This document shows, piece by piece, positions 48,448 through 56,908 of a stretch of DNA of 64,000 nucleotides (position 1 is its first letter; each line of letters begins with the position of its first letter). Origin of the DNA: Massilibacillus massiliensis (GTDB lineage Bacteria > Bacillota > Negativicutes > FLKF01); assembly GCF_900086705.1 (NCBI RefSeq), contig NZ_LT575483.1, positions 683,166 through 747,165 on the forward strand, read 5' to 3'. The notes under the pieces are model-generated. The model was not told where the DNA came from. It was given only the letters and a program-made list of their open reading frames with translations, and did no database searches. The position numbers were made by a program, and so were the translations under genes.

Positions 48448-48759
48448 TTACGCCTGCTCCTTATATAGTTTCTCTGCATAATCAATGACTTCCCTGCCTC
48501 GCCCCATACCATAATCCATTGGATTAATCACAGCAATCGGCTTATGATACGAATCAAAATCCCGCTTTATATGATTCAGTTTATGTCCTACCTGCGGTCC
48601 AAGCAGCACCACATCAAACTCCCTGATGAAATCCTCTGTCTGCGAAATCGGATGCGCCTCAATCCGCCAGTCCTTTTGCTCCTCTGTTAACGCCGCTTTC
48701 ATCTTATTCACCAGCAGGCTCGTTGATAAGCCAGCCGCACAAACTAATAAAATATTCAA
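48448..48759 (-). CDS. PTS system lactose/cellobiose-family IIB component, copy 2
   Basis: 103 residues with Cys7 in LLVCAAGLSTS. It differs from copy 1 at about a dozen positions in the second half (for example SQTEDFIREF for AETEDFIKDF). TTG start after GGGGAGG. First gene of the operon with the CHR pair, GH1 and sulfatase 5. Confidence 0.93.
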   Translation of the reverse strand: MNILLVCAAGLSTSLLVNKMKAALTEEQKDWRIEAHPISQTEDFIREFDVVLLGPQVGHKLNHIKRDFDSYHKPIAVINPMDYGMGRGREVIDYAEKLYKEQA

Positions 48760-48814
48760 AACCTTTTCCTCCCCATGATCCTACGATAGCTCATCGTTAA
48801 ATTTTCACTCTTTT

Positions 48815-48872
48815 ATTGTACGCTCCCCCTATCATGCGAACAATTCAACAAATTTCCTCACCGGTTAGGAAA
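48815..48872 (-). promoter_or_regulatory. Shared regulon promoter P2 (IIB2 operon)
   Basis: Palindrome TTTCCT-N8-AGGAAA (48853-48872), 9 bp, -35 TTGTTC (48838-48843), 17 bp, -10 TACAAT (48815-48820), minus strand. Confidence 0.8.
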
Positions 48873-48949
48873 ACCTACGGTATCATAAAAAATCCACTGT
48901 TGAAAAAAACCTGCCAAAACATATAAATCCTGCTTCTCATCTAATATCA

Positions 48950-49002
48950 AAAAAAAAGAGCAGAATGATGCCATAAAACATTCCATCGCATCATTCTGCT
49001 CT
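48950..49002. terminator. Terminator after the second maturase
   Basis: A 14-bp stem (AGAGCAGAATGATG) with an 18-nt loop and a long T run on the minus strand. Confidence 0.9.
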
Positions 49003-49018
49003 TTTATTCTATTTTGAC

Positions 49019-50272
49019 CTAATACCCAGCTTTTTTTATCGCGATTGGCCCTTTTATCGCATCCTTTACCCGGGATGCCGGAAGACCGTTTTCAATCAAT
49101 TGCCGCATCACTTTCATATAAGGATGAATATGACGGAAATACTTCTTATATCCCGCACACAGATAATTTAAGCCTGATTCCCCTGTTGGTGTCGTCAAAA
49201 ATCTATGTTTCGGGCACTCACCCTGACAGGCGAATTTCGCCTCACATTCCAGACAATACTCCGGTAATCCTGCACTTTTTTGCAATCCGAATTTCTGTTG
49301 CTTATCTGCAACAGCCATTTCCCCAGGCGCAGCAGTCAAAATATTTCCCAAATAGTAATCAGGATATACATAATGATCACAAGCATACACGCCACCATCA
49401 TGCTCCATAACAACAGATTCCCCGCAATGCTCAGCAAATACGCAAACCGTGGAAGCCAATCCCATCCATGAAGTCAAAGCCCACTCAAAATTCATTACAT
49501 AAATCTTTCCTACATCCTGACGCACCCATCGATCAAAAACTTTAATCAGGAAATTTCCGTATGCTTCCGGCTCAACCGTCCACTCCGTCACATCAGCCTG
49601 CATGATTTCCGACTGCACTGCCGGCGGTACTGCCAAATGCAAGCCCAGTTCCCCTGCCGCACAATCCGGATTCCGTTCCACAATAGGAATAAATTGCATA
49701 TATTTGACACCGGCATTCTTAAAGAACCGATAGATATCATCCGGACGATATGCCGCTTCCTTCGTAATGCAGCATAAAACATTGTACTCAACCTGATGCT
49801 TTTGCAGCAAGCGCAGCCCTCTCATCACCTGTTGAAAGGATGGCGCGCCGTCATTCTGGCGCCGATAGCGGTCATGAATAAAATCCGGCCCATCCATACT
49901 CAACCCAACCAAAAAATTATGCTCCTTTAAAAAAGCACACCACGCATCATCCAACAGCGTCCCATTCGTCTGCAGCGAATTCGTGATCTTTTTTCCGCCG
50001 GCATATTTTTGCTGCAAAACAACCGCCCTTTGATAAAATTCTAAACCTAAAAGCGTTGGTTCCCCGCCCTGCCAGACAAATGCAACCTCCATAGCTGGCT
50101 GTGCCTGAATATATTTACGAATAAACACCTCCAGAACCTCATCCGACATACAATAATTCTCAGTCTGTGGAAACAGCGCTGTTTTTTCTGTATAAAAACA
50201 ATACGTACAATTCAGATTGCACCTTGGTCCAATTGGTTTCGCTAACATATGAACAGATTTTTGTCCTTGCAT
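49019..50272 (-). CDS. Anaerobic sulfatase-maturating enzyme, second copy
   Basis: 417 residues from the ATG at 50272: radical-SAM Cys18, Cys22, Cys25 in CNLNCTYC, and SPASM cysteines in CVFAEHCGESVV, YACDHY, CLECEAKFACQGECP and CAGY. It is diverged from the 26413 copy, and the exact sulfatase each one serves is not evident. The frame is open upstream to 50392 but that part covers promoter P5, so the shorter start is preferred. It is a single-gene unit ended by a terminator. Confidence 0.92.
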   Translation of the reverse strand: MQGQKSVHMLAKPIGPRCNLNCTYCFYTEKTALFPQTENYCMSDEVLEVFIRKYIQAQPAMEVAFVWQGGEPTLLGLEFYQRAVVLQQKYAGGKKITNSLQTNGTLLDDAWCAFLKEHNFLVGLSMDGPDFIHDRYRRQNDGAPSFQQVMRGLRLLQKHQVEYNVLCCITKEAAYRPDDIYRFFKNAGVKYMQFIPIVERNPDCAAGELGLHLAVPPAVQSEIMQADVTEWTVEPEAYGNFLIKVFDRWVRQDVGKIYVMNFEWALTSWMGLASTVCVFAEHCGESVVMEHDGGVYACDHYVYPDYYLGNILTAAPGEMAVADKQQKFGLQKSAGLPEYCLECEAKFACQGECPKHRFLTTPTGESGLNYLCAGYKKYFRHIHPYMKVMRQLIENGLPASRVKDAIKGPIAIKKAGY

Positions 50273-50363
50273 GCTCCCTATCACCTTTCCAAATAAACAC
50301 TGATCTCTGAGACCTTTAACGATTTGCACTATATTTGATCTTATCATCCCTGTACTAAAAACT

Positions 50364-50431
50364 ATTATATAAATTATTAAAATTTTTGACAATTAAATAT
50401 TTTTCCTCTTTTTTCTATCCAGTTTAGGAAA
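50364..50431 (-). promoter_or_regulatory. Shared regulon promoter P5 (second maturase)
   Basis: -10 TATAAT (50364-50369), 17 bp, -35 TTGTCA (50387-50392), 9 bp, then AGGAAA and TTTCCT half-sites on the minus strand separated by 18 bp (50402-50431) rather than 8, exactly one helical turn more than the other four. Confidence 0.7.
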
Positions 50432-50540
50432 AAGGAAAAATAATCAAAGAGGATGTGAGAAATACTTTCTTTTAGAGAATTATAATTTATTAGTTTTATT
50501 TTCTTATAAATAAATCTATCAAATAAGACATTATACCTAT

Positions 50541-50631
50541 TTGTTACAGCACATTTTCATGCTATTATGAAGTCAAAGGTATTACTCTTCTATTTTTACT
50601 ATCTTGCGACATGCAAGATAGTATTTTTTTT
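50541..50631 (+). ncRNA. Candidate short transcript with own promoter and terminator
   Basis: TTGTTA (50541-50546), 16 bp, TATTAT (50563-50568) is followed about 30 bp on by a 10-bp hairpin ACTATCTTGC/GCAAGATAGT and T8. The predicted RNA is only about 55 nt and has no gene in it. It may be a decayed leader or a small RNA. Confidence 0.4.
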
Positions 50632-50670
50632 AAAGGGCATTCACGCTGAAAATCGTGAATGCCCTTTTTA
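50632..50670 (+). terminator. Second hairpin terminator
   Basis: A perfect 14-bp stem (AAAGGGCATTCACG) with an 8-nt loop and a T5 tail directly follows the previous hairpin. Downstream, on the minus strand, a short open stretch ends at about 50671 and reads like another gene remnant. Confidence 0.75.
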
Positions 50671-50781
50671 CATCATCCGTTCAGAATAACGTGCAGACGC
50701 TTTGCCTTGCAACTTCCTTTTTGAATATGCTTTAACGATAGAATCTATTTGTTTTTCAAAAATAAGCCCCAAAACGTAAAA

Positions 50782-50884
50782 AATCACCCACGACAAAGAA
50801 CTCGCTTCATACCGTGCCGAACTTATTGCAGAACAAAAAGGGCAATCAGCTTTACAAAATTTTCAAAATCAAAAAAAGGCATAA
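50782..50884 (+). pseudogene. 3' remnant of an unidentified gene
   Basis: An open stretch of about 33 codons with credible coding character (KELASYRAELIAEQKGQ) ends in TAA but follows an in-frame TAA and has no start. The family is not recognised. It is probably debris of the element that ends at tRNA-Arg(CCG). Confidence 0.4.
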
Positions 50885-50999
50885 AAAAAGCCGCCCAACA
50901 TGGACGGTAGATTACATATTACTTTTATTGCTTTTAAGCTACATCCAGTTGACATACGACAATTAAATTAGTATAATATAAACATAGGAAGTGATACTA

Positions 51000-51251
51000 A
51001 TGCCGGAAATAACAAGATTCTACGGAATCATTATTAAAATCTTTTTCCGCAACGAACACAATCCCCCACATATCCACGCTGTATACGGCGAATATAATGG
51101 CGTTTTCGATATCTCAACTCTTGAAATGATTGAAGGCGACTTGCCAAGCAAGGGCGTTAAACTCGTTCAAGAATGGGGCGCGCAATATAAAATTGAACTC
51201 CAAAAAATGTGGGATACTAAACAAGTTAAAAAGTTACCTCCACTAATGTAA
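51000..51251 (+). CDS. DUF4160 protein, putative toxin partner
   Basis: The 83-residue protein has the family pattern ITRFYGIIIKIFF, NPPHIHAVYGEY and a C-terminal W-x-x-N/K-L-P tail (VKKLPPLM). DUF4160 genes usually lie next to DUF2442 genes, and the pair is thought to be toxin-antitoxin-like. I use ATG 51000, after AGGAAG, rather than a GTG at 50991 that overlaps that site. The DUF2442 partner follows by 50 bp. Confidence 0.8.
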   Translation: MPEITRFYGIIIKIFFRNEHNPPHIHAVYGEYNGVFDISTLEMIEGDLPSKGVKLVQEWGAQYKIELQKMWDTKQVKKLPPLM

Positions 51252-51301
51252 AAATAAGCCGCAAGTTTTTGGCTTGCGGCTTGTCAAAAGGAGTGAAATA
51301 T

Positions 51302-51739
51302 ATGTTATCTATCAAAGTATTGAGCGTAGTTCCTTTAAAGGATATGTATCTTCTTGTTTTCTTTGAGAATGGTGTTGTTAAAAAATTCGATGTAAAGCCT
51401 ATCATAAAAGACTTTCCGGAATTCGAAACATTAAAGAATGTTGACTTGTTTAATCTAGTAAACGTCGAAACTGGTGGTTATGGAGTTTCATGGAATGAGG
51501 ATTTAGATTGTTCTGAAGGTGAACTTTGGGAAAACGGCGTTGAAATTCCCCTCTCCCTTTCCGACTTTGTTAGTTTTACTAAATATAACGTCGTCAATAC
51601 TAAAGAAGCATCCGAAATTCTTTCTTGCTCACGACAAAATATCGAAGCGAGTATTAAGCGAGGACGCATCTCCCCTATCAAAGAATATCAAAAAACTAAA
51701 CTTTTTGTAAAACCAGACATTTTGAAACTTTCAAAATAA
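51302..51739 (+). CDS. DUF2442 protein with C-terminal helix-turn-helix
   Basis: 145 residues. The first 80 match DUF2442 (VVPLKDMYLLVFFENGVVKKFDV, GYGVSWNEDLD). The last 50 form an excisionase/MerR-like helix-turn-helix (NTKEASEILSCSRQNIEASIKRGRISP), so it may bind DNA and repress its own operon as antitoxins often do. The ATG at 51302 is 8 bp after AAGGAG. A weak dyad follows the stop. The HTH fusion makes it longer than plain DUF2442 proteins. Confidence 0.8.
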   Translation: MLSIKVLSVVPLKDMYLLVFFENGVVKKFDVKPIIKDFPEFETLKNVDLFNLVNVETGGYGVSWNEDLDCSEGELWENGVEIPLSLSDFVSFTKYNVVNTKEASEILSCSRQNIEASIKRGRISPIKEYQKTKLFVKPDILKLSK

Positions 51740-51828
51740 AAACAGCCGCTCGATGTTACCAGTATCAAACGGCTACCCTCGAAAGGATTGTAAAACTTTA
51801 TCCAACTATATGATACCATACAGTCCTT

Positions 51829-51857
51829 TTCGTATACATAAAAAGGACTGTATTTTT
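51829..51857 (+). terminator. Hairpin between DUF2442 gene and recombinase remnant
   Basis: An 11-bp stem (ACAGTCCTTTT) with a T6 tail ends directly at the recombinase ATG. It is terminator-like and would hinder expression of the remnant. Confidence 0.7.
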
Positions 51858-51858
51858 T

Positions 51859-52296
51859 ATGATTAACGCAGTTTTATATGCTAGATATTCTAGCGACAAT
51901 CAACGTGGAGAAAGTATAACTGCACAATTGCGTGCCAGACATGCATATTTATTATCCGGATTGGCTTATTGTGGGGAATGTGGTGCACCAATGCATGGCA
52001 AAACAACGACAAGTCATACGCCACATTACCGTGAGAATCAATATTACCTTTGCGGCACCCAGTCCCGCAAAGGTAAATCTGGTTGTGCAAATAAAGCCGT
52101 TAATTTAAACGAACTAGAAAGTCTAATTTTAAACAAGTTAGAAGCTGTAATAGACAGCTATCATTCCGCTATAAAAACAAAAAGCGCGGAAAATATCCGC
52201 GCTCTAATTAGTAATTTTATTAATAAAGTTGTAATTCATAAAGAAGAAATCGTGATCGAATTTAAAATTAATTATTTCGATACATATGGTGCGCCT
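51859..52296 (+). pseudogene. Internally deleted large serine recombinase
   Basis: The N-terminal 26 residues keep the resolvase start with the nucleophile region LYARYSSDNQRGES. The frame then jumps straight to the C-terminal zinc ribbon (LLSGLAYCGECGAPMHGK, later CGTQ and GC) and a coiled tail. About 250-300 residues of catalytic and recombinase domain are missing, so it cannot be active. The frame stays open into tRNA-Arg(CCG) and runs to 52476; the part beyond 52287 is tRNA read as protein. This marks an integration site at that tRNA. Confidence 0.85.
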
Positions 52297-52361
52297 GGTA
52301 GGAATCGAACCTACGCCCCTGGCTCCGGAGGCCAGTGCTCTATCCACTGGGCTACAGGCGC
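52287..52361 (-). tRNA. tRNA-Arg(CCG)
   Basis: Minus-strand cloverleaf with acceptor GCGCCTG, anticodon loop CTCCGGA (anticodon CCG), T arm GGTTCGATTCC and encoded CCA. Its 3' end abuts the recombinase remnant. Confidence 0.95.
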
Positions 52362-52438
52362 TTTAAACAGCTACGAAGGATATTATATCATAATTAAGTG
52401 TCTCTTGTCTAGTTTAATACACCATAGAAAACTACAAA

Positions 52439-52472
52439 AGCCGTTTCAGATAAATTTTCACCTGAAACGGCT
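52439..52472 (-). terminator. Terminator after the zinc-ribbon gene
   Basis: An 11-bp stem (AGCCGTTTCAG) with a 12-nt loop and TTTT on the minus strand. Confidence 0.85.
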
Positions 52473-52485
52473 ATAAAGCTATATC

Positions 52486-52890
52486 TTACTTCTCTGATGT
52501 GGGCGTTTGACAATTAGGACAAGATTTCCAATCACGCTGTAACTCTATACCACATTCGGCGCAAGTTGGTTTTAAAGAAAAACCACAATACGGACAAAGT
52601 TTATAATCTTCTTCTACTTTTCTTCCGCACATTGGGCAGTCAATTTTTGTTTCAACAAATTCTGCATCTACTTCAATCGTAACTTCTTCAAGTTTATTAC
52701 TTTGATTTCTATTGGATTTCATAACTTGTTTTCGTCCAAAAATTAAATAGGCAGGGAAAAATATTGCCACCATAGCGATGTTACCAACAGCCCAAAACAA
52801 AGCCGTCCCCATGCTATGTCCAAATTTTTTAGCATCATTATATACCCAGATTGCGACCAAAGCACCAATGATATGAATAATTGAAACCAT
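52486..52890 (-). CDS. Membrane protein with double zinc ribbon
   Basis: 134 residues: two hydrophobic N-terminal segments (IIGALVAIWVY and ALFWAVGNIAMVAIFFPAYL), a linker, then two zinc ribbons with CPMCGRK...CPYCG and CAECGIE...CPNCQ. The ribbons should lie in the cytoplasm. The function is unknown. AGGAGG precedes the ATG. It lies between tRNA-Arg(CCG) and the niacin transporter, with its own terminator. Confidence 0.75.
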   Translation of the reverse strand: MVSIIHIIGALVAIWVYNDAKKFGHSMGTALFWAVGNIAMVAIFFPAYLIFGRKQVMKSNRNQSNKLEEVTIEVDAEFVETKIDCPMCGRKVEEDYKLCPYCGFSLKPTCAECGIELQRDWKSCPNCQTPTSEK

Positions 52891-52944
52891 AAAACCCTCC
52901 TAAAGGCAAAACTCAACAATATTTCTACTAAGTATACCATAATT

Positions 52945-54300
52945 TTAACGAATAGAAAACTCTGGCTTATCCTCTTCCTCACTGATCTCATCCAGTGGTT
53001 TGCCTTTTGTTTCAGGACCTAAAATCGCAACAATTACAGCGACGGCTAACATTACACTTGTAAACATTAAAAATATATCCTTGAATCCTTGCTGCACACC
53101 AAGCATAACACCAACTATCGTAGGTGCTAAGATTCCACCTATACGCCCGATTGCCGCTGCCCATCCAGATCCCAAAGCTCGTATGCGAGTTGGATACATT
53201 TCGGGCGTATAGGTGTATACAACGCCCCAAGCACCTAAATTGAAAAATGACATTAAACTTCCCCAAATCAATATAGCCGATGTCGATTCTCCTCGACCAA
53301 AGAAATAAGCACAGATTGCACAACAACTTAAAAAACTTACCAAGGTTCCTTTTCTACCAATCCGATCCACTAAATACGCAGCTGCAAAATAACCCGGTAA
53401 TTGCGCAAGCGTCATGAGCAAAACATACTCGAATGTTTTAATTTCGGTAAACCCTTGTGTTACCATCAACGATGGCAGCCAAGTAAAAATTCCATAATAC
53501 GAATATACAATGCCAAACCATAAACACCATAACATCAAAGTTCGTTTTCTATAGGCAGTAGTCAAAATCTCTTGAAAAGAAACTTTAGCTGCTACTATTT
53601 TATCTTCCTGTTTTTCTTTTGTAAATGGAGCGGATTTTAATCCGGCAGAGGCTTCTATCTCTAAAATAATTTTGCCCGCTTCTTCTATTTTTCCTTTATT
53701 TAATAAGTAACGAACAGATTCTGGTACAGCCCGCCAAATATAAAATACATATAACGCCGGAAGCGCTCCAATAATAAAGGCAACATGCCAGCCAAATCTA
53801 GGAATCACTAAATAAGAAATAAGTGCCGCCACTAACCATCCAACACCCCAAAAACTTTCCAAAAGCACGATAAATTTCCCCCGCTTTGCCGGTGGTGAAA
53901 ACTCTGTAACTAAAGTAACTGCCACGGGCAATTGGCCGCCCAAACCAAAACCAACTAAAAATCGAAATATAAGTAACATTTCAAAATTCCAAGCAATACT
54001 GCAAAGGCCTGTTGCTACACTATAAATGACTAACGTAGCAGCAAACATTTTCTTTCTGCCAAAACGGTCTGCAAATTCACCAGCCAACACTGCTCCAAGA
54101 GCCATACCGACTAAGCCAATACTGCCGATATATCCCATCTGCGCTGTAGTCAATCCCCATGCTTTTGCTAATGTCGGTAAAACAAAAGCAATAATACCAG
54201 TATCCATTGCATCAAACATCCAACCTAGCCCCGTGATACATAATAATCGATAATGAAAAGCACATACTGGAATTTTTTCTAAACGACGAATCATATCCAT
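52945..54300 (-). CDS. niaP: MFS transporter, probable niacin transporter NiaP
   Basis: 451 residues, about twelve membrane helices, with MFS signatures GEFADRFGRKK and VDRIGRKG. The opening GWMFDAMDTGIIAFVLPTL matches the NiaP branch of aromatic-acid/sugar symporters. The niacin role is supported by the linked NiaR-type regulator and by a dyad close to its promoter. Other aromatic acids remain possible. Confidence 0.82.
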   Translation of the reverse strand: MDMIRRLEKIPVCAFHYRLLCITGLGWMFDAMDTGIIAFVLPTLAKAWGLTTAQMGYIGSIGLVGMALGAVLAGEFADRFGRKKMFAATLVIYSVATGLCSIAWNFEMLLIFRFLVGFGLGGQLPVAVTLVTEFSPPAKRGKFIVLLESFWGVGWLVAALISYLVIPRFGWHVAFIIGALPALYVFYIWRAVPESVRYLLNKGKIEEAGKIILEIEASAGLKSAPFTKEKQEDKIVAAKVSFQEILTTAYRKRTLMLWCLWFGIVYSYYGIFTWLPSLMVTQGFTEIKTFEYVLLMTLAQLPGYFAAAYLVDRIGRKGTLVSFLSCCAICAYFFGRGESTSAILIWGSLMSFFNLGAWGVVYTYTPEMYPTRIRALGSGWAAAIGRIGGILAPTIVGVMLGVQQGFKDIFLMFTSVMLAVAVIVAILGPETKGKPLDEISEEEDKPEFSIR

Positions 54301-54304
54301 ATTT

Positions 54305-54367
54305 ACACCTGTCTTTACACTAGTTTTGTCACCTATTCATTATACCTATGTTCGTTTAGATTGACAA
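54305..54367 (-). promoter_or_regulatory. niaP promoter with possible NiaR operator
   Basis: -35 TTGTCA (54362-54367), 17 bp, -10 TATAAT (54339-54344) on the minus strand. Just after the start site lies GTGTAAAGACAGGTGT (54305-54320), which resembles NiaR sites of Firmicutes from memory. A repressor there would block transcription. Confidence 0.6.
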
Positions 54368-54376
54368 GAAAAAAAT

Positions 54377-54404
54377 AAAGTTGATATAGCGCTATATCAA
54401 CTTT
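54377..54404 (-). terminator. Terminator after niaR
   Basis: A perfect 14-bp dyad (AAAGTTGATATAGC) with almost no loop, followed by ATTTTTTT on the minus strand. It ends 10 bp before the niaP -35. Confidence 0.8.
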
Positions 54405-54509
54405 CAAACAGTAGCCAAAACAAAAAAATCATATCTATATATCAAAATAGCTAAATCTATTTCATTTACAAACCAGTACAAAGATAGGTTGCCTGATTTT
54501 TTTACCAGC

Positions 54510-55031
54510 CTACTTATGTAATATATTTTTTTTCATTAACTCTTTTTCTATTTCTTTTAATATTTCCGTATTGGGGACTTCTATTGTATGCAGATGTACA
54601 CCATCCGTAACGATCGACAACAAACCTGCACCGCAATTTTCTAGTCTTTCTAAAAAACTGCTGATCTCACGTCTTGAAGAAATCATCAAATCTGCTCTAA
54701 TTTCACCATATAGAGGATGTTCAACAATAATATCTCGTATCTTTCCTCCATTATCAATCACAATTTCTAACTCCATCGCGGTATCTTTTTTCTCATGACA
54801 ACAAGCAATTGTAGCAATCACACTTTCGTGATTCGTTCTTTTTTCATTTGGAATTAGGTAACCTTGCGGTGTTGCATAAACTTCTGTTCCCATAGCTCTT
54901 AAAATACCAATATCTCCGACAATCACCTGGCGACTTACACCTAGCAACTGTGCCAAAGCCGTACCTGTGATCGGACTTTTACTTTCAGAAAGTTTTTTTC
55001 GTAAAACTTCCCGCCGTTCATTCGTATTCAT
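54510..55031 (-). CDS. niaR: NiaR-type niacin-responsive repressor (HTH_11 plus 3H domain)
   Basis: 173 residues: an HTH_11 motif (SPITGTALAQLLGVSRQVIVGDI) and a C-terminal 3H domain with conserved His in ACCHEKK, VEHPLYGE and DGVHLHTIEV. Known members repress niacin uptake and NAD synthesis genes when niacin is plentiful. The ATG at 55031 follows GGGGAG. It lies directly upstream of niaP with a terminator between, so they are separate units. Confidence 0.9.
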   Translation of the reverse strand: MNTNERREVLRKKLSESKSPITGTALAQLLGVSRQVIVGDIGILRAMGTEVYATPQGYLIPNEKRTNHESVIATIACCHEKKDTAMELEIVIDNGGKIRDIIVEHPLYGEIRADLMISSRREISSFLERLENCGAGLLSIVTDGVHLHTIEVPNTEILKEIEKELMKKNILHK

Positions 55032-55264
55032 TTTACACAACTCCCCACTCAATCATTCATTTTATAATCCTATTATGTACATCATATATTTACAGATGCT
55101 TTGAACAGCTGCCCCATGACAAAAATAATTTTCATTATACTCTTTTATAGCTTTCTACCATTAAATTCACAAATCCTCTTTATTATAAATTCATCAATAT
55201 AAACAACAAAGCGAGCACTTGGTCTAGCCAAATACTCGCTTAAAACATTCAAATATTTACTTAA

Positions 55265-55340
<76 letters not shown>

Positions 55341-55428
55341 ACATAGGGAAAAATGAAGTTCCGTACTATCGTTTGGAACAAAGCGAATCACATAAAATCA
55401 ATTCTGATTTTGGTTCTTTGCTTTTTTT

Positions 55429-55503
55429 TGGTGACCCGTACGAGATTCGAACTCGTGAAGCCGCCGTGAAAGGGCGGTGTCTTAACCGCTTGACCAACGG
55501 GCC
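55429..55503 (-). tRNA. tRNA-Glu(TTC)
   Basis: Minus-strand cloverleaf: acceptor GGCCCGT, anticodon loop CTTTCAC (anticodon TTC), T arm AGTTCGAATC, encoded CCA. It is 3 bp from tRNA-Asn. Confidence 0.95.
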
Positions 55504-55506
55504 ACT

Positions 55507-55582
55507 TGGCTCCTTGAGTAGGACTCGAACCTACGACCGATCGGTTAACAGCCGATTGCTCTACCAACTGAGCTATCAAGGA
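55507..55582 (-). tRNA. tRNA-Asn(GTT)
   Basis: Minus-strand cloverleaf: acceptor TCCTTGA, anticodon loop CTGTTAA (anticodon GTT), T arm GGTTCGAGTCC, encoded CCA. First gene of the Asn-Glu-Val unit. Confidence 0.95.
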
Positions 55583-55732
55583 AGGAACATTTATTATTAT
55601 ATGTTATGTTAAATGAAAAAGCAAGTATTTTTTTTATTTTTATAAATTTTTGCAGGTTTTATGATTTTTTTTTCGAATTTTACCTAATACTAGCAATATA
55701 CGCTAAATTTAAATCCTAAAGGAGTTCATGAT

Positions 55733-56845
55733 ATGGATTCAAGAATAGAAACTCTTGCCAAAAATTTAATTCACTATTCCACAAGCTTAAAAAAAGGCGA
55801 AAAAATATTAATCGAAGTATTTGATGACGCACATCCACTTGCAAAAGCACTTGTTAAAGAAGTATATAAAGTCGGCGGACAGCCTTTTATAACCATAAAA
55901 AGCAATGAATTGCAACGTGCTTTAATTCAAAATGCGACGCAAGAGCAATTAACGTTGATTGCCGATTATGAAGCAGCGCGTATGAAACAAATGGATGCTT
56001 ACTTAGGCATTCGCGCAAGTGCAAATGTGAGTGAACTCTCTGATGTTCCAACCGAAAAAATGAAGCTTTATCAACAATATTGGCAAAAACCTGTGCATAG
56101 TGACATTCGCGTACCTAAGACCAAATGGTGTGTTATGCGGTATCCAAATGGTTCGATGGCACAACTTGCAAATATGAGTACAGAAGCTTTCGAAGATTTT
56201 TATTTCAATGTATGTAATTTAGATTACGCTAAAATGGATCAGGCCATGACTCCATTGGTTGATCTCATGAATCGCACAGATCAAGTGCATATCATAGGTC
56301 CAGGTACAGATTTACACTTTTCCATCAAAGATATTCCAGCAGTAAAATGTTCTGGACTTCGCAATATTCCTGATGGAGAAGTCTATACATCTCCGGTAAA
56401 AACCAGTATTCATGGTAAACTTTCTTACAATACCCCAGCCGTATATCAAGGTGTCACTTATGAGAATATCAGCTTAACATTTGAAGATGGAAAAATCGTT
56501 AATGCGACAGCAAATCACACCGATAAAATTAATGAAGTTTTTAATACGGATGATGGAGCACGCTATGTTGGCGAATTTGCACTTGGTGTAAATCCATATA
56601 TCACGACCCCAATGAAAGATACTTTATTTGATGAAAAGATTCAGGGAAGTTTTCATTTCACACCAGGTATGGCCTATAAAGAAGCAAACAACGGGAATGT
56701 TTCCGCAATTCATTGGGATTTAGTTTGTATTCAAAGACCAGACTATGGCGGCGGTGAAATTTATTTTGATGATGTATTGATTCGAAAAGACGGTCGTTTT
56801 GTATTAGATGAACTCCAAGGTTTAAATCCTGAAAATTTAAAATAA
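55733..56845 (+). CDS. M29-family aminopeptidase
   Basis: 370 residues of the thermophilic aminopeptidase family (AmpS/AmpT type). Metal-site residues are visible in RNIPDGEVYTSP, YVGEFALGVNP, FHFTPGMAY and SAIHWDLV. It removes N-terminal residues from peptides in the cytoplasm. AAAGGAG precedes the ATG. The family is usually about 370-410 aa. It stands alone and ends at a strong terminator shared with the convergent speE. Confidence 0.93.
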   Translation: MDSRIETLAKNLIHYSTSLKKGEKILIEVFDDAHPLAKALVKEVYKVGGQPFITIKSNELQRALIQNATQEQLTLIADYEAARMKQMDAYLGIRASANVSELSDVPTEKMKLYQQYWQKPVHSDIRVPKTKWCVMRYPNGSMAQLANMSTEAFEDFYFNVCNLDYAKMDQAMTPLVDLMNRTDQVHIIGPGTDLHFSIKDIPAVKCSGLRNIPDGEVYTSPVKTSIHGKLSYNTPAVYQGVTYENISLTFEDGKIVNATANHTDKINEVFNTDDGARYVGEFALGVNPYITTPMKDTLFDEKIQGSFHFTPGMAYKEANNGNVSAIHWDLVCIQRPDYGGGEIYFDDVLIRKDGRFVLDELQGLNPENLK

Positions 56846-56852
56846 ATACAAT

Positions 56853-56897
56853 AAAAGCCCTGCAATACATTTTTACAGAATGTATTGCAGGGCTTTT
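56853..56897. terminator. Bidirectional terminator between aminopeptidase and speE
   Basis: A perfect 17-bp stem (AAAAGCCCTGCAATACA) with an 11-nt loop and T-rich flanks on both strands. Confidence 0.93.
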
Positions 56898-56908
56898 TAT
56901 ATTCACGA

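Larger units (their letters stand above)
48111..48875 (-). repeat. Duplicated IIB-IIA cassette, copy 2
   Basis: Counterpart of 27731-28495. The flanks diverge abruptly on both sides. It includes promoter P2, which matches P1 almost base for base in the operator. Confidence 0.9.

Noticed and set aside
52287-52476. C-terminal extension of the recombinase frame as genuine protein
   Set aside because: It reads through tRNA-Arg(CCG), so the protein-like sequence is a by-product of the tRNA.
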